Assembly (NCBI GenBank): GCA_018136815.1
Contig: CM030932.1
Coordinates: forward strand, 9,424,001 to 9,488,000
Direction of reading: 5' to 3'
From: Isochrysis galbana
Taxonomy: Eukaryota; Haptophyta; Isochrysidales; Isochrysidaceae
DNA length: 64,000 bases
Position numbers and translations under genes: made by a program. Below, in pieces: positions 56,691 through 64,000 of this stretch. The notes under the pieces are model-generated. The model was not told the origin of the DNA. It searched no databases and saw nothing but the letters and a program-made list of their open reading frames with translations. Within the stretch, counting starts at the first letter, position 1; every line of letters starts with the position of its first letter.

Positions 56691-56694
56691 GCAT

Positions 56695-58554
56695 ACATGA
56701 TGAGTAAGTTAGCACGGCTAAGGTCGCGCGCGTGTTGCACGCACTTGTGAATGTAGCGACATTCGGCGCCCAAGGCGCAGATTCCGCCCTTGGGTTGCTT
56801 TCCTGGGGCTCCGGCGCTCGCTCGCGGGAACGCGCAGACAATCATGCATTTGCCGTCTTTCCAAGCGCCTGGATACTCGTGCGAGCGATTGCATGCCTTG
56901 CCCGTGATGTTCATGGGACATTTCCCGTTAGGGAAGCGCTTGCATAGCTCCGGGGCGTTCGGGTTCATGGCCTCTTGGATCGTCATCTTCGGTGGAGCCG
57001 TGCGTTTGCGTTCTTCGCGCTCTAGTCGCGCGGCTTTCTCTTCCTCGCACACGCAGATGCGCAGGGGGGGATGGAACGCCATGGCGTAACCTTTGTTGTA
57101 CCCTTTACAGCCCTTAGGGCCCGCGTGAATGTTCAGGTTCTTGATGTCCCCGCCCAGCTCGCGGCAATTGCGGACGGAGTATTCGATGGGGAAGGGAGCC
57201 CCGTTGACGGTGAGCATGATTTTGCGCGGGAAGTCGAAGGAGGCGAACGTCCCGTGTTTTGGGGCGACGTACAGGTGGTAGACTTCCTTCTTACCTTGCG
57301 TTACGAGGATCCCCTCTTTGGTGAGAATCTTGGTGCGCTCTTGGTTGCCTTGGAGAAAAAAGAAGCCTTGGTTCTCGACCGCTTTGGCGAGCGAGCTGAT
57401 CGTTATGAAGCTCTTCATCTCGAACCTGTAGTTTCGCACTACTAGGTGCGCTGAGGCGTCTTTGAACGCGCTCGCCAGTGCCTTGTTGGAGGCCCGCGGG
57501 ATCTCTTTGAATTTCTCGTCTAGAGTTTGATACTTGATCGCGATCGGGCAGGGGATACCTGCCTTGCGAAAGTCCGCCACGTCCTTGAATTCTTCGCGGA
57601 ATTTATTGGCGCAGTCCGCCGTGACGAGAATCTCCCAAGGGCCGGAGGCGCTCTTAGACAAGAATTCGGGCTCGAGGTCTACGCCCTCCAACTTGTTGAG
57701 GTGTGCGACAATCGCGCCTAGGACCTCTTCGTCCTTGGCCTTATGTCCCCCTTCTCGTACGCCGTAAAGGTGATTATGATCTTGTGGGAGTCTGGAAATT
57801 CGGCTTCCTCCTCGGGCTCTGGCTCTAGGTCTTCGTCGAGTAGGGCCACCTGTGTGACCGGGGCGGGGGGCGGGGGTAGCCTCGCGTATGTTCTCGTATC
57901 CCTAGCGTCCATATGGCCCAATGTTGCCATTGTGTGGTCGCCCCCTTCCGAGGGATATGTGTGGCTTGTGCTTTGTGGTGGCCCTCTCTCAAGGTGGTGG
58001 TTGTTGTGGTAGGCCTCCTGGGCCTGTGCCGCTTGCGTCAATCGCGCGCCTAGGGCGCGCTCGTCTGCTTGGCCTTCGGCGGCGCTGGAGAGTACCCCTC
58101 CTGTGTTGCCTCTCCTTTTGCTCTTGTGCCCCTTGCTGGGGGGCCTAGTCTGCTCTTTGTCCAGCTCCTTGTTTTGATGCGGCATTCCCCCATGGGGGTT
58201 CTGCTGCAGATGGTGCCGGGCCGGCCCCTCGCGCCGGAGCGCGAGGGCGGTACCGCGGCTGTGTAGGGTCCCGGCCCGGAGGCCTTCCCTTTGGAAGCGT
58301 CCCAGTGGTGTGGTGTGTCTGGTGTGGCTGTGTGTTGTGTAGGGGGTGTGCTGCATGCTGGCTGCTGCCAGCATGGCGGCCTTGTTCGTGGCGTTCGCGG
58401 TGGTTCGCGGGCGTGGCAGGCTGGCTCCTGTGCCCACCTGGCTGGGTGGGTCGTCCTGACGCGGTCGCTTCGGCGACAGCGGCGTGTCACTCAAGCCTTC
58501 GTCCATCTCGGCGAGGGCAGCGGCAGCGAGGGAGGGCGGCGGCGCGCGCTCCAT
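56695..58554 (-). mobile_element. Second LINE copy: ORF1 with CCCH fingers
   Basis: Starts MERAPPPSLAAAALAEMDEG at 58554. The first ~270 codons (58554-57718) and the rest (to about 56695) are in different frames, so one frameshift lies near 57720. The central domain shares GCKGYNKGYA with GCKGYDKPWA in the first LINE. The C-terminal fingers are CKRFPNGKC-x8-C-x3-H and CALGAECRYIH, with extra Cys between. It is 3'-truncated before ORF2, where it meets the gypsy-type fragment. Only ORF1 remains, so the copy is not autonomous. Amino-acid divergence from the 14-16 kb ORF1 is high, so the two belong to separate subfamilies. Confidence 0.75.
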
Positions 58555-58887
58555 GACCCTATCAGTTTACTGATAGTTGAGTCTAGAGTGTTAGATCTTA
58601 TAGCTAGCTAGCTACTAGCTAGCGAGCGCGGCCGGCTAGAGAGTAGCTGATGTATAACATTATCAGGAAGTGCCCCCCCCCCCCCCCCTTTATACTACTC
58701 ACTTCCTACCTGGCTCTTTCTTCTTACTTCATGAACATGAAGGACCACTCCCCACACATATGGGCTCGCTCGCGACAGAAAAATAAAAGCCCGCCGAAGC
58801 TTCGATCCCTTTCTCCCCTTTATCTCCCGTCCCTCCCCATCCCTTTTTTCTTCCGCTGTTCTCGTCCTCCTCCGCTCCCCTCCCACG
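58555..58887. promoter_or_regulatory. Upstream region of the 58.9 kb gene
   Basis: gctagctagctactagctagcgagc palindromes (58600-58625), a run of 17 C (58672-58688) and CT-rich DNA just before the ATG. No exon. Confidence 0.4.
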
Positions 58888-60030
58888 ATGTCGGCGCTCC
58901 TCGTCGCTACCTCGTTGGCGCTCCTGGCCCCACTGCGGCCGAGCAGATCTGACGTGGCGAGTTCGAGGCGTGTGCGGCCGCCCGTGTGCATCCAAATCGG
59001 ATGGGAGGCAGAGAGCTTTCTCTCCGGCCTCTCCTTCGATGCCAGCCTTCGGCTTCGCTCCATTATCCGCCAGCTGCCTGAGATGAGCGCCGAAGTCAGC
59101 AAGAGGACAAAGGCGTTGATCGAGCAGGCGTCAAGAGACGTTATCGAGCAGACACCGTCGGCAACTTTCGAGCTTGCCGCCAATATCGGCGCGAGCTTAG
59201 AGGCGGCGAGGCCGGTGGTCAGCTCGGGAATAGAAGTTATAGTTCCGCTGGTCTGCACTGGGATTGAGGTGGCAGTGCCGCTACTTCGCGCAGAAATGGA
59301 CAATGCCGGGGAAGTCTTATGTAGAACATTGACCGCGGCAATCGAGCAGAAAGGGCCACTTGTCATTTCAAGCCTCACCGAAACCCGAGACGCATTAGAC
59401 ATGGAACTGCGTGCATGTGTGGAGGTTGCTGCTCCAGCACTCCGATCAAGCGTGCATGGCGCAGGGGAGGTGCTGGGCAGAGCGCTGGCGTCCGGGATTG
59501 ACAGCGCGGCTCCTGTAATGTGTTCGGGGATGAAACATACCGGGAAGACGGTGGTCAGGGCGATGGCGGCAGCCTTTGAGATAGCGATGCCTGTGCTAAT
59601 ATCCGCTCTCGACCGCACTCGAGGCGTCTTCGAAGAAGCGCAGAGTAGGAGCGAAGAGGTTGCGACACCTGCCGTTCATACCACAGTGCACAGCCCGCAT
59701 CATGTTTGCTCCGCGCTTCAGCCTATTCTCCCTTACGAGTCAGTGCCATTTCATACCTCCGACTTTTGGATAAACCCTCCGCAAGACGAACTTCCTGAGA
59801 AGGATGTCCGTGGGAAGCTACGTGATGGTATTACAGAAAACGAGGCGACCCCTTGGCTGCTCCAAAATTTGGGGCCGTCTGGGGGCAAGGTGGCGACGCA
59901 CGCGGCACCAGCCATGCAGCAACTTTTAGTGGACAGTCTCGTTGCTGGGAAGCTAGCTGTGGACGCGGCTGCACCACTAGCCACTAATGCAGCGAGAGCG
60001 CTGGTCAATACTTGCTTTTCATGGGCATGA
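58888..60030 (+). CDS. Unknown protein with exact 26-residue helical repeats
   Basis: 380 residues, single exon. Residues 1-17 are a hydrophobic signal-like segment (SALLVATSLALLAPL), followed by a basic/Ser part, suggesting secretion or plastid import. The middle is built from repeats: Pro at 131, 157, 183, 209, 235 and 261 is spaced exactly 26 residues, each unit resembling P-h-h-x-S then GEVL-x-RAL and I-E-x-A (h hydrophobic). Before that, Pro109, 120 and 131 are 11 apart (PLVCTGIEVAV). The units are amphipathic helices, possibly membrane-surface or lipid-binding, or a helical scaffold. C-terminal ~90 residues hold another helix (APAMQQLLVDSLVAGK). I do not recognise a family. The frame is intact and the repeats are clear only at protein level. 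Confidence 0.7.
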   Translation: MSALLVATSLALLAPLRPSRSDVASSRRVRPPVCIQIGWEAESFLSGLSFDASLRLRSIIRQLPEMSAEVSKRTKALIEQASRDVIEQTPSATFELAANIGASLEAARPVVSSGIEVIVPLVCTGIEVAVPLLRAEMDNAGEVLCRTLTAAIEQKGPLVISSLTETRDALDMELRACVEVAAPALRSSVHGAGEVLGRALASGIDSAAPVMCSGMKHTGKTVVRAMAAAFEIAMPVLISALDRTRGVFEEAQSRSEEVATPAVHTTVHSPHHVCSALQPILPYESVPFHTSDFWINPPQDELPEKDVRGKLRDGITENEATPWLLQNLGPSGGKVATHAAPAMQQLLVDSLVAGKLAVDAAAPLATNAARALVNTCFSWA

Positions 60031-61300
60031 TGAGGATGTGGCAAGGAGCGTGGTGACTTGTTGATCGGCGGCTAATGAAGAGAACGCCACTCATATAGTT
60101 TTCGTTTGCAGCTTTTAGTAGGCTAAATTGTGGACATCCCAAGGTGGGCGGACGCGTCGATGATAGAGGGCCGAACTTGAGCTATAACGAAATGGATGTT
60201 GTGAGAAGCAAGTTATCCCATCGACTATTCTGCTGGATCGCCTCGTGGTTTTGTACTAGATGTGGTCAGCTACCTCCTCACCGCATCCTGAGGAGACGTG
60301 GCTTTATCTGGGGAGATCGTTCATTGCACATTGAATGTGAGTTGTACTTCTTGTTTGCGAGCGCGCATTGAAGCTTGACTGACGTTCTTATGAGGCGAGA
60401 GTCCGTAAGGGGCCGCACCACGGTTTCTCTGGACTTGGTAGGACTCTGGAGGTTGCAACTAGGGTGGGGAGGGTTAGGGTATCTGCGTGTCTTCACGACC
60501 GTTCTATGCTTGTGCGCCTGTGTATCTGCCGCCAATGACGGTCCCCTGGGCCTCTACACATACTACTAGCGCGGTAGCCCCGCCTCGCGCAGCCTTGTGC
60601 AACGAGGTGCGTACGCACCCGGCCCCAGGCTCCAACAACCGCCACCAGCGCACTCAGGGGCCAGGGGAATGCCAGCGGGAAATAAAAAAACTTCTTAATA
60701 GTCTCGCCACACGCACGGCCCTGCACATCTACCTCGCAGTCACGTCCACGTTCCCTTACCACTGCCTTGCGGCTCGTCCCCTCGTGTTCTACTTAAAGGG
60801 ATGGGGCTTCCGGTCATGGGCGGCTTGCACCGGTCCCCGGAGGTCCAGTTCTCTATTCCCTCCTACGCTCCTACGCCTTCACGCCCTCGGGCGACCGGCT
60901 GCCGGCTGTTTCGTTTGTCTACTTCCATGGTCGTGTTTACGGGTTTGGGGCGTTGGCGTTGGGTCGTTGGGTGGTCTAGAGTTTTCGTGTTACGTGGGCC
61001 TGGGTCGGGGAGTTTGCTTGCGTTCAGGCGAGTCTTTGCGCCATCCCGAGCGCACGCGCCACTAGGGTCAGATTCGTGCTTGTCTCGAGGCAGTTTTTAT
61101 CGTTGGTTCGGAATAAGGGAGCGCTAAGCTCTCTCACATCCTTAATTTTGGGGTTTCTTCCTTGGGCCTTGGGAGGGTTTTCGCTCGTGCGCACCGTCGA
61201 ACATTTGCGTCTGAGGTTTCGAGGCCTCTCACGAGGGTCGTGAACCCGCTCAGTGTTCGTTCGATGATTAGTATGCGGTGAAAGGTGAAAGGTGTGGTTG
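60031..61300. other. Intergenic with repeat family B, copy 2
   Basis: 60675-60810 matches 26748-26885 (aaaaaaacttcttaata, then ggctcgtcccctcgtg). Long frames on both strands here are compositional. No gene recognised. Confidence 0.4.
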
Positions 61301-61319
61301 TAGCGGTCAAACTCTACTC

Positions 61320-61666
61320 AGAGACGGAAGGGGAGGCCAGGGCCCAACCCCAGCCTCCTGTGCCCCCTGCGCCGGCCTCCAGGAGCCGCCAGGGGTCGCC
61401 GGTCGCCGGAGGGCAGCTGCAGGCTTGTCGCAGGCGCGCCATCGCCATTGCGCGTGCCGCAGGAGAGGGGAGAGAGAGCGCGGAGAAGGGGGTGGTGGGC
61501 GGAGCAAGGAGCAAGAGCTCCGCCCACCGAAAAATAGGCAAGTCCCGCACCTGTTTACAGTTTACAGGATGAAAGTTGGGACTAGCCAGTCGCCAGTCGG
61601 ACTCGGACTGGGGCTGCCGCCCAGCCCGGTAGGCGCAGGAGGAAGTGGAAAATGGACCACGGGGGG

Positions 61667-61700
<34 letters not shown>

Positions 61701-61915
61701 CGGCAACGGACCATACCTAAGCCCTTCATTCACCCCTCACCCCCACCCCAATACCCCAATCCCAATCCCCCTAGTAGTGTACGGGCGGAGCCGCCAGATC
61801 CAGATATCCAGATGGCGGGGGGAGAAGGGCTGGGGGAGTGGGGGTGTAGAAAGTTTGCTACGTGAAAATTGTGGGTCCTTAGCCGCGTGTGCGGTGTTAA
61901 TATTTTACAGCTTAT
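61320..61915 (+). repeat. Repeat family A, long copy
   Basis: Matches the complement of about 470-970: ggaggc-cagggcccaacccc, LQACRRRAIA-coding region, tcccgcacctgtttac, an internal 35-G run (61664-61697), gtgggggtgtagaaag and an AT-rich 3' end near 61900. It lies immediately ahead of the SET gene and could supply part of its promoter. Confidence 0.65.
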
Positions 61916-62127
61916 TTATGGGCAACGTGCCACATGCCCCCGCCCCCATAACAGAGACGAGACACCCTGCTGTCGTAAGGTCGTATCCTCGTATCCAGAC
62001 TAAGTTGTTCTGTTGTAGAAGGAGGTTAGTTCAGTGCTGCTTGCAAGAGCGCGCACGTCCCACGCCGTCGCCCCGCTGCCGCGCTCCGCCCCGCTGGCCC
62101 CATCTCTCTAACTCTGACGCCCGCACG

Positions 62128-63096
62128 ATGGGCAAGCGGCGGGTTCGGCCGGGCGACACCACTCCAATACCAGCGTATGTGCCGGCAGTCGTGGCGTGGC
62201 TTTCCAAAAAGCGCCTCGACGTTCCCGCTCCGCTCTCTAAGTCGCTGGAGCGCGGAGTGCTCCCTGAGCCCGCGCTCGCTGATGAGATGGCGTGGGTGCT
62301 CTCAATGCTCCCAGCGCTTAAGGAGCGAGAACGGCGCAGCCTCATTCGACATGTAGAACGTCCGCCCAAGCCGTCCACCGACGTGGCGCACGACGACAGT
62401 CCTCTCGTGGAAGGACCTACAGCTGTGACCAGCGACTCAGAGCCGGAGGAGGCAGTCAGCTCACCAGCACCTGCAGCGATGCTCGACTGGCCTGCCACGG
62501 TGATCTACAGCAACAACTATGTCTGGGATCAAGCCATACCGTCTGATGTGCGCATCAAGTACGGACCCTCACCGCCGGCGGCCTCTCCCCCAGGTAATGC
62601 TTTGTTGGGACACGCACAGCAGACACTCCCTAAGCCGAGGCGCCGGCGGTCATCCACTTGCCCGCGCGTCGAGGTGCGACGCATTGAGGATGAGAGGCAT
62701 CCAGCATTCGGGCAGTTTGGTCTCTTTGCCAGAGTTGCTCTTCCGCGAGGGGCGAGAGTCATAGATTACGTGGGCCGAGTCTCTCTGGGTGAGCACGAGG
62801 ACAGGAAGTCGGACTATGTTGCTGAGTTTGGAAACGAGGGCGAGCTGGCCCTGGATGCAAATACCCTGGGCAATGAGGCGCGGTTCATCAACGATTTTCG
62901 CAACACGGGCCGACGTCAAAATGTCGAATTCAAACTACGGCGTGCCAGCGATGGAGAGCTCCGGCAGGGAGTGTTTGTGACTTCAAAAGAGGGGATATGC
63001 CCAGGCGATGAGCTACTCATCTCATACGGCAAACCATTTTGGCGGGCGAGGGTCGGCGATCTCGCTGCGTTCATCACGCGCCTCCCTGGTCAATAA
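62128..63096 (+). CDS. SET-domain protein (putative lysine methyltransferase)
   Basis: 322 residues, single exon, starting MGKRRVRPGDTTPIPAY. The N-terminal ~170 residues are charged and partly low complexity, with an acidic/Ser patch. The SET domain (about 180-310) shows FGLFARVALPRG and DYVGRV, SDYVAEF, GNEARFINDFRNTG (the RFINH-type knot, with Asp for His), and DELLISYGKPFWRAR (the catalytic-Tyr region). No pre- or post-SET Cys clusters. Such proteins transfer methyl from SAM to lysine on histones or other proteins; the substrate is unknown. The ATG follows CT-rich and family A repeat DNA. The frame is open well upstream but the sequence there is repeat. Confidence 0.85.
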   Translation: MGKRRVRPGDTTPIPAYVPAVVAWLSKKRLDVPAPLSKSLERGVLPEPALADEMAWVLSMLPALKERERRSLIRHVERPPKPSTDVAHDDSPLVEGPTAVTSDSEPEEAVSSPAPAAMLDWPATVIYSNNYVWDQAIPSDVRIKYGPSPPAASPPGNALLGHAQQTLPKPRRRRSSTCPRVEVRRIEDERHPAFGQFGLFARVALPRGARVIDYVGRVSLGEHEDRKSDYVAEFGNEGELALDANTLGNEARFINDFRNTGRRQNVEFKLRRASDGELRQGVFVTSKEGICPGDELLISYGKPFWRARVGDLAAFITRLPGQ

Positions 63097-64000
63097 TAAG
63101 TGTGGTGACGGCTGCGACTTCAACCTGAAGGGTGGATCATAGGTCTTAGGCTAGTTATGCCAAATGCCGAGGCGCATGATTGAAGTAGGGGTAGAGGGTG
63201 GAATTCCCCCATGTTTCTTGGGCCCGATAAAGAGGCCGTCAACGCATGGCCTCATCGGGCGGCCGCGGTCGGTGGCTCTCGGCTCTCGCGATCACAGTCC
63301 TCTCCTACCCCTGGGGGTGGTGTTGGGTGGAGGAGCGAAGAGATTGTGCCTCGCAAGCGCGCGATCAAGCGATGAGCCGTCTGGATCCTCGACGATAGAT
63401 CGTCCACATAGGGCCCATCTTAACACTTTCACGGCACTCAGCAAGACGCGGCGTGAGAACCATTCTATGGCCACGCGTCACGTTCGATAAGATGCTCGAT
63501 TCAGGTAATGTGGAAGAAGCCTCTGCGTATTTCAGGTCAGCGTGGTGCAAACTCAGTCTCGTGAACTGCAGGGTAAGCCCAAGAAATGGGCCACACCTTT
63601 GCTCTCAGGGAGGTGATGCATTAACACCGTTTCTCAGCCGAGCTGCATGGGCGTGAGCCTTCGAATATGCTGCCGCCGTGCGAGAGGCGGGCAGATCATG
63701 CAGGTGCGGACTTCATGGGATCCCTCCTCTCACACTTATATGACCTAATTTTCCCAAACCAAGCGTCCCTCACTGATGATAACTTAAGGACAAGCATAAA
63801 ATCGCTGAACTTCAGTCTTGATGTCTAATCTTTGATCTGAGAGGCTCACACTTGCACGCACTGTTTGTGACAATCGGACCACAGTGAATTCATACCTGAC
63901 GACTTTCGTTTCCTGCCCAGGAGAATGCACAACCTTGCGAAAGGCAAGTGAGGGGGTGACGGTTTCACTATGCCCACAATGAACTCAACGTTTGGATGCA
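63097..64000. other. Right-hand end, no gene recognised
   Basis: 3' flank of the SET gene, then mixed DNA to the window edge. Short frames occur on both strands but none has a recognisable motif or splice pattern. Confidence 0.35.

Noticed and set aside
60487-61127. Frames of 108-192 codons
   Set aside because: They cross repeat family B and unrelated DNA, with no domain and no consistent splice pattern.
63453-63656. 67-codon frame near the right edge
   Set aside because: No motif, and the context gives no support; could be chance.
1-64000. tRNA, rRNA or snRNA genes
   Set aside because: I looked for conserved tRNA arms and rRNA core words by eye and saw none; a covariance-model scan would be decisive and I could not run one.

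Overview
This window is nuclear DNA of a eukaryote, most likely a GC-rich unicellular alga. A haptophyte is my best guess, but nothing in the sequence fixes the lineage. The reasons are spliceosomal introns with GT-AG ends (about 69-220 nt), eukaryote-type proteins (PP2A scaffold, METTL9-like and SET methyltransferases), likely organelle-targeting N-termini, very long G/C homopolymers or CT-rich DNA ahead of many start codons, and dense transposons. Layout: 1-5.4 kb holds a LINE-related repeat and a worn Ty1/copia fossil. 5.5-7.2 kb has a small membrane-protein gene, a GC-rich repeat cluster and a TIR element with an 8-bp target duplication. 8.2-10.3 kb is a METTL9-like gene (minus strand). 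10.6-17.0 kb is a transposon cluster: hAT-like ends, a Stowaway-like element, a 3'-truncated two-ORF LINE and another 8-bp-TSD element. 18.4-25.8 kb carries an NRAMP-family transporter (three exons), a small membrane-protein gene and, divergent from it, a ZIFL/MFS transporter. 27.0-28.2 kb is an internally deleted hAT. 29.4-30.7 kb is an EamA/DMT transporter. 32.1-34.7 kb has a cytochrome b561 gene fragment joined to a retroposon tail, then an acyl-CoA oxidase-like gene. 35.0-35.5 kb is a TA-flanked MITE. 36.6-43.9 kb is a strikingly young Ty3/gypsy chromovirus-type element with equal-length LTRs and a 5-bp target duplication. 45.5-47.8 kb is the PP2A A subunit (five exons) behind an extreme G tract. 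48.1-51.4 kb has LINE-derived repeats, an unknown three-exon gene and a complete non-autonomous retroposon. 52.2-56.0 kb holds a divergent pair: an ornithine cyclodeaminase/mu-crystallin family gene (five exons) and a family-16-like methyltransferase. 56.1-58.6 kb is a second LINE copy with a gypsy-derived piece beside it. 58.9-63.1 kb has an unknown protein with exact 26-residue repeats and a SET-domain gene. The host genes do not form an obvious pathway or operon; they are ordinary single-gene units, some in divergent pairs, separated by transposons. The most interesting material is the mobile-element network: one LINE family whose ORF1 carries CCCH zinc fingers, a 5' module of that LINE (tattgttatagttt plus the first ORF1 codons) reused by several shorter non-autonomous retroposons, and several TIR elements whose boundaries can be fixed directly from target duplications. 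Exon boundaries were assigned by hand from splice consensus, reading phase and family conservation.
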